From positions 1 to 64,000 of the forward strand of contig JAFQAZ010000018.1 of NCBI GenBank assembly GCA_017416855.1: a stretch of 64,000 bases of DNA. The letters run 5' to 3'. The notes beneath the pieces were generated by a model. That model worked only from the letters and a program-made list of their open reading frames with translations. It had not been told where the DNA came from and made no database searches. This stretch comes from Clostridia bacterium (GTDB taxonomy: Bacteria > Bacillota > Clostridia > UBA1381 > UBA9506). Numbering within the stretch: the stretch's first letter is position 1; each line of letters begins with the position of its first letter. Shown one piece after another: positions 16,721 through 25,200 of this stretch. A program made the position numbers and the translations under genes.

Positions 16721-16755
16721 TTTCTTTTTTTGTAGAAAAAATTCTACTCTCCTTT
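16721..16755 (-). promoter_or_regulatory. Ribosome site separated from start by a hairpin
   Basis: Minus strand: AAAGGAG (16755-16749), then GTAGAATTTTTTCTAC (16747-16732), a 6-base-stem hairpin, then an A-rich stretch and ATG at 16720. Unfolded spacing is 28 bases; folding shortens the effective spacing to about 12. It may tune translation of the isomerase. Confidence 0.4.
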
Positions 16756-16766
16756 CTTCAATTTAT

Positions 16767-17501
16767 TTAACTAAAAAAGATTGTTTCTGCTAATGAGTAT
16801 GCAAATAATTGATTCATTTCTTTAATTGGATGATTAATTTTATTAGATAAAAGCTCTGTGGTGTTAACGCCGCATTCCTGTAGCTTTTTCCATTTGATAT
16901 AGCAATCACAAACGGGAATGTTCATGCTGAATGCAAGCTTTTTGGCTGCCTCTACAAACATTTCAAGTCTTCCGGAGTTTTGCACCTTTGCTTTTCTTTC
17001 TGCAATATTTTTTATAAGCTCAGAGGATATATGACAGCTAACTTCAGTACACATAGTATTTGGTGTCATAAATATGACTTCTATATCATTTTTTATCAGT
17101 TCTTCGAAAATCGATTGTAAAGCAGAGAGGTACTGATCTAAACTGTCAGGAGAATCAGGATTTACACCGCTATCATTAAGACCGAAGCATACAACACATA
17201 AATCAGGTGAAAACCGGAGCACGTCACGCTCTAAACGCTCAAGCCCCTGAGGCGCAGAACCGCCGCTTATACCTGCGTTGATTATATTGATTGGCACATT
17301 TGGGTACAGCATGTTCAGAATTTTCCGGAATGAGGTATGATAAGCATGCTCTGCATCAAAATATGTCTCAATTGCAGTTTCCGAGACGGGATAAACATCA
17401 AAACAACCTTGTGTAACGCTATCTCCTAAAAAGGCAATGCAAACGGGACCTTCTTCGTTTGGATTTTTAGATTTTGCAATGAATTTCTCTATAATTTTCA
17501 T
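16767..17501 (-). CDS. SGNH/GDSL-type esterase
   Basis: 244 residues. Block I GDS with Ser28 (FLGDSVTQG), block II Gly in NAGISGGSA, block III N109 in GLNDSG. The final His sits in KINHP, but the Asp that normally lies three residues before it (DxxH) is Lys here, so the catalytic dyad/triad may use another acid. No signal peptide. It probably removes acetyl or other acyl groups from imported sugars. Good GAGGTG ribosome site; the gene follows the ceramidase-like gene by 16 bases. Confidence 0.83.
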   Translation of the reverse strand: MKIIEKFIAKSKNPNEEGPVCIAFLGDSVTQGCFDVYPVSETAIETYFDAEHAYHTSFRKILNMLYPNVPINIINAGISGGSAPQGLERLERDVLRFSPDLCVVCFGLNDSGVNPDSPDSLDQYLSALQSIFEELIKNDIEVIFMTPNTMCTEVSCHISSELIKNIAERKAKVQNSGRLEMFVEAAKKLAFSMNIPVCDCYIKWKKLQECGVNTTELLSNKINHPIKEMNQLFAYSLAETIFFS

Positions 17502-17517
17502 CTTTTCACCTCAAAGC

Positions 17518-18873
17518 TTATAAAGAATGGAGCAGAGCTATTGCACCATCAATGATTTTGTCAGACACCTCTGCATGAAAAGGAGAGGATTTAGCTTCGT
17601 ATCCACCTTCATCGTAGGCTTCCTTTGTTGGGAAGTAGCCCGTCATTCCGTTGGTAAGTGCACAAGGCATAATCAGTTCCCAACCACTAGCATCTTTAAT
17701 TTTCACACCGATATCAGTAAAGGGTTCGCCGGAAATGCCCACCATTGCAACCGGACCGATTTTGACACCTGTAAGCCGAACGTCAAAGTATTCCGGACCG
17801 TTTTCTAATCGACACATCCGAAGCGCTTCAGCAACAACGGTTGTAAGTTCCATAGCAGTATATGGAATTTCGGAATCTTTTCCTGCTTCGTGTAATTCTT
17901 TGTATTTTTTTGCAAGAGGTAAATCCTTTTTGTCCGGCATATTTGAACGTACCTTAACATCGTTTCGAATGATATTAATATCATCAACTTCAACATATTT
18001 TACTTTATCATATACCTGCAGGATTGTTCCGGCGATAGCGCGGCCTATGAAGCGAGCCATTCCCGGACTTTTCATTTCATTGTCAAAGCTGATTTCCGTA
18101 TCATTCATATCGCCGCCCTTAGGGTGAACGTTTGTGCTGCCCACATCACCTTCGGCACCATTAAAGAAAATACACTCTGCGCCATCCAAGGTTTTTTTTA
18201 TGGTTTTCCGCATCCAATAAGGCCAGTCGGCAGAAACCATTTCTCCGCCTATTGTATCGGCATGAAGTCCATAATTAACCAATAAGATGCTGGCTGCATT
18301 TTCTCTGTCAAACCGAAGCACGTTTACTCTTTGGTCGAGGGTGCCAAGAGGGTAGTCGATATTGGGGTCATCAATGGTTGGGCAGGTCATCGTGGTACCG
18401 TCTTTCATTTTATAACGTCTTATGTATGCCACCCTTTCAGGAGCATAGCCTACGATGTATCCCATTTTAGCCGGAGCTAAATCGTTACGTGCAATTTTTA
18501 CAGAATCTACAATTCGCTCTCCTAAAAATCTGGTGTAGCTTTCCACAAGATTCATATCAGCAACAAATGCAGTAGATTTCTCAATTAGCGGACCTGTATG
18601 GGTGTGCGTGGCGGATAAAAAGATGTTATCTTTTGAAATGCCGGTTTCCTTTTCTATAAGCTCTACATACCTGTCACATACATTTTCGTAAAGGCCGCAA
18701 CAATCAACACTAATCAGCGCAATTAATGTATCATTTTTATTAAGCACCAGGGTTCTTATTTCAAGATCATCCAAAAATCCTTTGGCAAACCGTGGTACAT
18801 AATACCCCCAGAGACCAATGCCTAATGGCGGATTGGCATTTACGATGCTGAAACCAATTTTTAAACTTTCCAT
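17518..18873 (-). CDS. Neutral/alkaline ceramidase-fold amidohydrolase
   Basis: 451 residues, matching only the N-terminal catalytic domain of neutral/alkaline non-lysosomal ceramidases (full-length relatives are above 600). The zinc-site motif SATHTHTGP covers residues 87-95, and the HADTIGG and NGAEGDVGS segments fit the family. No signal peptide, so action on extracellular ceramide is unlikely. In bacterial carbohydrate loci such proteins are common and uncharacterised; removal of an N-acyl group from an amino sugar is a reasonable inference here, next to two NagA-like deacetylases. Ribosome site AAAGAGAG. Confidence 0.82.
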   Translation of the reverse strand: MESLKIGFSIVNANPPLGIGLWGYYVPRFAKGFLDDLEIRTLVLNKNDTLIALISVDCCGLYENVCDRYVELIEKETGISKDNIFLSATHTHTGPLIEKSTAFVADMNLVESYTRFLGERIVDSVKIARNDLAPAKMGYIVGYAPERVAYIRRYKMKDGTTMTCPTIDDPNIDYPLGTLDQRVNVLRFDRENAASILLVNYGLHADTIGGEMVSADWPYWMRKTIKKTLDGAECIFFNGAEGDVGSTNVHPKGGDMNDTEISFDNEMKSPGMARFIGRAIAGTILQVYDKVKYVEVDDINIIRNDVKVRSNMPDKKDLPLAKKYKELHEAGKDSEIPYTAMELTTVVAEALRMCRLENGPEYFDVRLTGVKIGPVAMVGISGEPFTDIGVKIKDASGWELIMPCALTNGMTGYFPTKEAYDEGGYEAKSSPFHAEVSDKIIDGAIALLHSL

Positions 18874-18893
18874 TTTTATATCTCTCTTTCAAG

Positions 18894-20036
18894 TCAGAAT
18901 GTTTGTATTTCTCCACCGAGCATAACATTTTTTACGTTAAATTTATCGTCAACAAACACTAAATCAGCGGTTTTACCCACATCAATAGAGCCGATTTCTT
19001 CGTCTAATCCAAGTGCTTTTGCGGGATTAGTTGATGCCATTTTAAAAGCCTGCGCTATACCGCAGTTTGTATGCGTCATAATATTTCTGCATGCCATATC
19101 CATAGTGAGCTTACTTCCTGCAATATGCCCCTGATGGTCAAAATTAAGGTCTGTAACACCGGTATATTTTTCAGGAATGGGATTTTCGTAATAGGTACAG
19201 TCCGTAATTAAAATAACCTTATCAAGTCCCTTTGTGTGCAGAAGAAGTTGTTGCATTTCGGGGTGAACATGAATACCAAAGGAATCAGAAATGAGCTCAG
19301 CGTACATATCAGGTTCTTTAAAACAGTATTCATCGGGTCCAAATCCCAGGACAAAGGCTTTTTGTCTGCCTGTTGCACACATGGCGTGTGTGAGTATTTT
19401 GGGAAGACAATTTCCCATTGCTCTTATCTGCGCAGGTGTTGCTTCACTGTGGCCTAAGGCAAACTTTACATTGGGGTTAACCTTTCTTGCGTATTTTGCA
19501 AATTCGTGTATTCCCGCAAGCTCAGGTGCAATAGTCCAGACATTAATGTATTCACCCGCTTCGTCAACAATAGCTTTATATTCCTCTTCTTTTATGCCGT
19601 GTCTCCATGGATTGAGGTCAGCGTGAGAACCGTATTTAGGGTTGGTATAAGGGCCTTCGGAATAAATGCCCTTTACGCTTTTTGCTTCACCTGAATCCAT
19701 TGCTTCCTTTATGGAACGAAACGCTTTCATTAATGCATCAAAATTCATACCATACGATGGCGTTGCCAGTATTGATGTTTCTCCGTGCTTTAAAAAATAT
19801 TTTGATGCCTCTATCGTATCATAGGAGGTTGAAAAACCGATGCCGTTGTGCACGTGAATATCGACGAAACCGGGGCCGACATAGGCGCCACAAGCATCTA
19901 TAATTTCAGCAGAATCGGGAATTTTTATGTCTCTCTGCGCTTTTACTTCTTTAATTTTGTCGTTTTCTATTAAAATAACGCCATCCCATAAAATACCGTT
20001 TGTGAGCACTATGTTTGCATTTATTATTGCTTTCAT
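18894..20036 (-). CDS. NagA-like N-acetylhexosamine-6-phosphate deacetylase, paralogue 1
   Basis: 380-residue amidohydrolase. Metal and catalytic positions are kept: H61-V-H63, Glu127 (EGPY), His196 (LGHSEAT), His217 and Asp279 (LITDC). The canonical substrate-binding HLFNAM is replaced by THAMCATGRQ, and an insertion reshapes the DG-H-V-HP loop into SDSFGIHVHP. The His in the KGAH region is present as GSH. It therefore belongs to the family but probably acts on an N-acyl hexosamine phosphate other than GlcNAc-6-P, or on an unphosphorylated form. Immediate neighbour of a second copy. Confidence 0.85.
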   Translation of the reverse strand: MKAIINANIVLTNGILWDGVILIENDKIKEVKAQRDIKIPDSAEIIDACGAYVGPGFVDIHVHNGIGFSTSYDTIEASKYFLKHGETSILATPSYGMNFDALMKAFRSIKEAMDSGEAKSVKGIYSEGPYTNPKYGSHADLNPWRHGIKEEEYKAIVDEAGEYINVWTIAPELAGIHEFAKYARKVNPNVKFALGHSEATPAQIRAMGNCLPKILTHAMCATGRQKAFVLGFGPDEYCFKEPDMYAELISDSFGIHVHPEMQQLLLHTKGLDKVILITDCTYYENPIPEKYTGVTDLNFDHQGHIAGSKLTMDMACRNIMTHTNCGIAQAFKMASTNPAKALGLDEEIGSIDVGKTADLVFVDDKFNVKNVMLGGEIQTF

Positions 20037-20063
20037 TTTGTTTCTCCTTATTTAGAAATTATA

Positions 20064-21206
20064 TTAGAATTTGCAGAGGTCGCCTCCAAGCATAACCTTT
20101 TGCACATTGAATTTATCATCAACAAAAACTAAATCTGCTATTTTGCCTTTTGCAATTGAGCCGATTTCTTCATCTAATCCAAGCAATTTTGCAGGATTTG
20201 TTGATGCCATCAAAAAGGCTTGGGCTATCGAGGTGTCAGTGTGAGTCATTATGTTTCTGCACGCTACATCCATAGTCAGCTTGCTTCCGGCGATACCCCC
20301 TGTTGGTGTAAAGTTTAAATCAGTAACGTGAGAGAGGGCTTCAGGTGGCGGATTTTTGTGAATGGTACTGTCTGTTATGAGAATAACACGATTTATGCCT
20401 TTATTTTTGATAACGAGGCGTTGTAAATCGGGATTTACATGGACAGCGCAGGAATCTGATATCAGCTCGGCATAGATATCAGGCTCTAAGAAACAGTATT
20501 CATCAGGGCCGTAGCCACGGGTTCCACCGGGTACAGGTTGTCTTCCTGTAGCATCCATAACGTGTGTATGAACCGCTGGCTTGTATTGTCCCATAGCTCT
20601 TATTTGTGCAGGAGTTGCCTCTGAGTGCCCTACGGCGAATATTACGTTGGGATTAACCTTTCGTGCATATTCTAAAAATCCTGTTATGCCTTCCAGTTCA
20701 GGTGCGACCATCCAGATTTTAACCACATCTCCGGTTTCATCAAGTAACGGCTTATAGTCCTTTTCGTTTACGCCGTCGCCCCAAGGGGATGATTTTGCAA
20801 ATGCGCCGTATTTTGGATTTAAATATGGTCCTTCAACGTACATACCCTTTAACTGAGGGATTTTATTTATAAGCTTTTTTACGTTTTTAATCGCCTCAAT
20901 TTTATCCTGATTTCCTGAAGGTGTTGCCAAAAACGATGTCGTTCCGTGTTGTAGGAAAAAATCAGCTGCTTTTTCTGTTTCAAAGCAGGCTGCAAAGCCG
21001 TTTCCGCCGTGTACATGAATATCCACGAAACCTGGCCCAACATAAGCCCCTTGTGCATCAATCACTTCTGCGTTGTCAGGAATTTTAATGTCAATGGCAC
21101 TTCCATAATTGATAATTCTGTCATTGCTGATACCAATTACGCCATCCCAAATGATGCCATTTTCCAACACGACTTGCGCATTGCTTATGTATTTAATCTT
21201 TTCCAT
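20064..21206 (-). CDS. NagA-like deacetylase, paralogue 2
   Basis: 380 residues, same architecture as paralogue 1: H64-V-H66, EGPY, GHSEAT and a catalytic Asp in LITDS. It has the same departure from canonical NagA (THVMDATGRQ instead of HLFNAM) and lacks the His of the KGAH region (GAFAK). The substrate pocket loop differs from paralogue 1 (QPVPGGTRGYG against QKAFVLGFG), so the two probably prefer different substrates. Ribosome site AAAAGGAG. Product of the pair would feed the RpiB-like isomerase or NagB. Confidence 0.85.
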   Translation of the reverse strand: MEKIKYISNAQVVLENGIIWDGVIGISNDRIINYGSAIDIKIPDNAEVIDAQGAYVGPGFVDIHVHGGNGFAACFETEKAADFFLQHGTTSFLATPSGNQDKIEAIKNVKKLINKIPQLKGMYVEGPYLNPKYGAFAKSSPWGDGVNEKDYKPLLDETGDVVKIWMVAPELEGITGFLEYARKVNPNVIFAVGHSEATPAQIRAMGQYKPAVHTHVMDATGRQPVPGGTRGYGPDEYCFLEPDIYAELISDSCAVHVNPDLQRLVIKNKGINRVILITDSTIHKNPPPEALSHVTDLNFTPTGGIAGSKLTMDVACRNIMTHTDTSIAQAFLMASTNPAKLLGLDEEIGSIAKGKIADLVFVDDKFNVQKVMLGGDLCKF

Positions 21207-21231
21207 AAAACTTGTTCTCCTTTTAACCAGT

Positions 21232-22023
21232 TTATCTGTTTTCTGCTATCATTTTTTTTACCATATCTTCGCACATAGATAAAAACTCAATCCATCCTTG
21301 CGGATCAATAAAAGGGTTCTCTTTTTCTATTAAGCTTCTTTTATATTTGCCTATGGTGTCATTGTTTTCTACATGATTTCCCAAAAATACATCCACAGGC
21401 TTTGACTTCAATTTTTTTATTCCATTTAAAAACTGCTCTCTGCAATTGAGAGATAAGCCGTTTTCTGCAAGCCATTTAAGTTTCATAGAATTAGCGCCTA
21501 CGCCGCCGTGCATACCGACTTTATAAGTTTGTTGGTTTTCTTCTGTATCAAAGAAGAGAGATATTGTGCCTGGTGTGTGTCCGGGTGTTGAGAGTATCTC
21601 TATTTTTGTGTTGCCGAGTTCTACACAATCCCCATCATGTAATATTTCATCTGCATCAAAAGCCCCATGATATTCATAACCAAGTTCTCTTGCCCAGGTC
21701 AGATCTTTTTTACCGTTTACGTAATCTTCATCGCCGGCACCGATAAAGGTTTTGCCGCCATAAAGAGAAGTAAAAGCACGGGTGGCTCCGCAGTGGTCGT
21801 AATGGCCGTGCGTGTGAATAATATATTTAACATCCTTTGGATTGAATCCAAGTGTATAGATGGAGTCTATAACAAGGTATAGTCCATTTGGATAGCCTGT
21901 ATCAATCAAAATGAGCCCGTCTCCTGTGTCAATTAAATGAGATGAGGCAGCAATATAACCTACAAAATATACGTTGCCTATGATTTTAAAAGGCTTGACT
22001 TGGTTTTCCCATGGTTTGTTCAT
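21232..22023 (-). CDS. Metallo-beta-lactamase-fold hydrolase
   Basis: 263 residues. Zinc motif HTHGHYDHCGA near residue 70, later LSTPGHTPGT and a final His in LGNHVE. These proteins hydrolyse esters, lactones or thioesters. First gene of the minus operon, behind promoter 22064-22091 with ribosome site AAAAAGGAAG. It resembles the short MBL proteins found in sugar catabolic clusters (for example lactonases). A second, more distant MBL protein lies at 59469-60251. Confidence 0.88.
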   Translation of the reverse strand: MNKPWENQVKPFKIIGNVYFVGYIAASSHLIDTGDGLILIDTGYPNGLYLVIDSIYTLGFNPKDVKYIIHTHGHYDHCGATRAFTSLYGGKTFIGAGDEDYVNGKKDLTWARELGYEYHGAFDADEILHDGDCVELGNTKIEILSTPGHTPGTISLFFDTEENQQTYKVGMHGGVGANSMKLKWLAENGLSLNCREQFLNGIKKLKSKPVDVFLGNHVENNDTIGKYKRSLIEKENPFIDPQGWIEFLSMCEDMVKKMIAENR

Positions 22024-22063
22024 GCTATCACTTCCTTTTTATTTGATGATTTAATGTAACCTC

Positions 22064-22091
22064 ATTATATCATTCATTTTGAGTTTGTCTA
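22064..22091 (-). promoter_or_regulatory. Promoter of the minus-strand catabolic operon
   Basis: Minus strand: TAGACA (22091-22086), 16-base spacer, TATAAT (22069-22064), 40 bases before the start at 22023. For the divergent surface operon I see only a TATAAT at 22168-22173 without a convincing -35, so its promoter may need an activator. The gap 22024-22283 holds nothing else I recognise. Confidence 0.65.
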
Positions 22092-22283
22092 CAACTACAG
22101 CTAAATTGAAGCAAATTACGAAGCCAAAAAATCACATTTAGAACTATTCAAAAATTAAACGGGTTGCTATAATAATGATAGTATGGTGGATACATTTTTC
22201 TTAAAAAGACTGGAACATCTAATCCGAGAGTTTTCTATTGTTTTATTGTTTTTACTATAGTGTGACCAAAGGAGTTGTTTGAT

Positions 22284-25200
22284 TTGAAGCGAAACAAATT
22301 TATCTTGATTTTTACACTATGTCTTATAAGCATCATTAGTCCGGTTTTCAATGGGTTCTCGATGGAAATGCCACAACTTGTAGCGAGTCAGTCAAATTTA
22401 GAGAACATTCCTGTAGCACAGAAAATTCTTGCTAATGATGATTATATCTTTGTGGCTGCCAGGAATGTGTTAGTAGATAAAGAAAGTTCATATTCAAATG
22501 CAACTGAGATTCAAATCTATGATGTTAATGATGTAAGCACCCCTTTAACGACCATATATAAATGGCCGTTTAAAGATAGTGGATATGGCAGACAACCTAT
22601 ACAGAATATGATTCTTACAGAGGATAAGCACCTGATCGTTAATTTTAATGCGACACCAAGCATTGGTGGTGGAGACCGAGTCATTAGTGTATATGATGTA
22701 TCGGAGATTGCAAGCGGTCAGAATATGGAGGAAACAGCGACGTCCGGCAAGCCGGCGAATGCAGCGGTTATGACAGAGGGTTCAGGCTATCTGTTTGTTT
22801 CTGTAAGAGATAATACGAGCACGACACACGCTGATGAAAATTGTATTCATATTTATGATATTAACGAGTTTGATAATCCTGACGCGTCCGGAATGGCTGA
22901 ACCCATAGCGAGAGTAGACGGATTTGCTCCGGAAGGCTTTTGGGTAAGCGGCGGTTACTTGTTTACAAGAAATTCTGACAAAACTATTGTCAATATATAT
23001 AAAGTCAGTGATTTAATCGAAAGTCAGAGTGCAACAAGTGCGTTGGTCAGAGAAAACTTTTCCGTTGCAGAGGGATATCCGATTTCTTCTATCGTATCCA
23101 ATGAAAAGCATCTGTTTATATCAATCGATAAGTACGATGTCGGAGGCGTGTATATTTATAATCTGTCTGATATAGAGGGGGAAGAGGAGCTTACATATAA
23201 AGCCCTTTATAGACCCGGTGCGCAGATAACAACCCTTTTAGTTAATGGGAATATGCTGTTTGTATCTGCCAAAGGCAGAAAGGATGTAAGAATAGTAGAT
23301 GTTTCTGATGTTTCCAATATCCAGGAGCTATATGAAATAGATGTTTGTAAGGAAAATGCGTATGGCTATGACTTTTGCCTTAACAATAATAAACTGTATG
23401 TTTGCGACCGCACGTCAGGGGTAAATGTTTATAACTTACATAAAACAAACTTTATAGATGTTGGTGTTTATAAAGGCAATGTAAATCTTGGCAGACTTTC
23501 AAACGGTAACATAAGAGCACAGATATCGGTTGATAATTATTTTGATAAAGATAAAGTTTCCGGCAAGCTGGTTATAGCTGAATACAAAGACGGACGTCTT
23601 GGACAGATGAAAATTCAAGATATTGATGTGATGGCTGGTTATGGCACCAAAACAATATCTACAGAAGATATCTGTATTGAAAATAGTGACGAAAGTTATG
23701 TCAAAGTATTTTTTCTTAATGGGTTTGATACCCTGATTCCTCTTACGAAAGCTCTTGAAGTAAAGAATATTACGACAAGTATCCCAAAGGCTTTTTATGT
23801 TGATTCGTTAACAGGAAATGATGAAAATAGCGGAACAGAGTCAGCCCCCTTTAAAACAATAAAAAGGGCACAGGAGGAAGTAAGAAAGTATAACAGACTT
23901 ATGTCCTCTGATATGTATGTCTATTTAAAAGGTGGGACTTATTATATAGACGAAACATTAGAGTTTACAGATGCAGACAACGGATTTAACGGTTTTAATG
24001 TTATCTATCAGGCGGCAGAAGGCGAAAAGGTATCTATCAGCGGCGGCATAGAAATTAAAAACTGGGAGCTTCATGATAAAGAAAAGAATATTTTTAAAGC
24101 AAAGGCTCAGGGGGCAGATAACCGACATTTATTTGTTAATGGAAAGAGAGCAGTTCGTGCAAGAAGTGAGGGCGATGTTAAAGACTTTGTAAATGATCGG
24201 AAAAATGATGATGATGCCGTTGGCTTTACTTGTTCTAATATGGAATTTTTACAGTATGCCGATATAACAAATGTTGAATTTGTTTTTAAAGAGAATTGGT
24301 ATTCAAGACGTTCACATCCTTTAGAAATTACCAAAATAGATGATGACACGGTTGAGCTTACAATGAGAAACTGGAAGAGTGTTAATGCCAATGAAAGCGG
24401 CATGCCTAAAAGTGTATATTATTATGAAAATGCATATGAACTTTTAGATGAAGAGGGAGAATTCTACGTAGATAAAACCAAAGATATTGTTTACTATCGG
24501 CCGGTAAGCGGTGAGGATATCCATTCATCAGCTATAATCGCACCTAAACTGGAGACGATTTTACAGGTTCGTGGCAGCAGTGTTATACGCCCTGCAAACA
24601 ATATTAAATTTATTGGCATTGAGTTTAAGGATACCACATGGCTTTCACCTAACGAAAATGACTTTTTGGACAGCCAGAACTTATATCCCGAAATGCCGGC
24701 ATCTGCAGTGTATATCGAAAATGCACATGACATAAGGATGGAAAAATGTATTATCAAAAACTGTGGTGGCGATGGACTGGCTACGGCAAGGACAGTTCAG
24801 AATTGTGCATTTATCGGAAATAAGATTTATGATATTTCAGCTCGCGGTATGCATATAGGCGACTGGAACGGTCCTGAAGATTCTAATAATCCCCTTGAAA
24901 TCGCCAGCGGATTTACTGTGAAAAATAATTATATACATTCCGTTGGTGAGGAATATTATGCTTCTCCGGGATTATCGGGCGTGTGGATAGCAGATACGGA
25001 GATCAGTCATAACGAGATATTTGATGTACCGTATAGCGGCATGCATATTGGCTGGGGATGGAACGATCATGAAAAAACCTCTTTGAAGAATCTGCTGATT
25101 GAGCATAATTACATTCACGATGTTATGCATACCTGTATAGATGGCGGAGCCATATACTTCCTTGGGGCTAACAGAGCCACCGTGGAGAATATGAATGTTG

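Noticed and set aside
17518-18873. Sphingolipid degradation gene
   Set aside because: No signal peptide, short form, and surrounded by sugar enzymes; ceramide as substrate is not supported.
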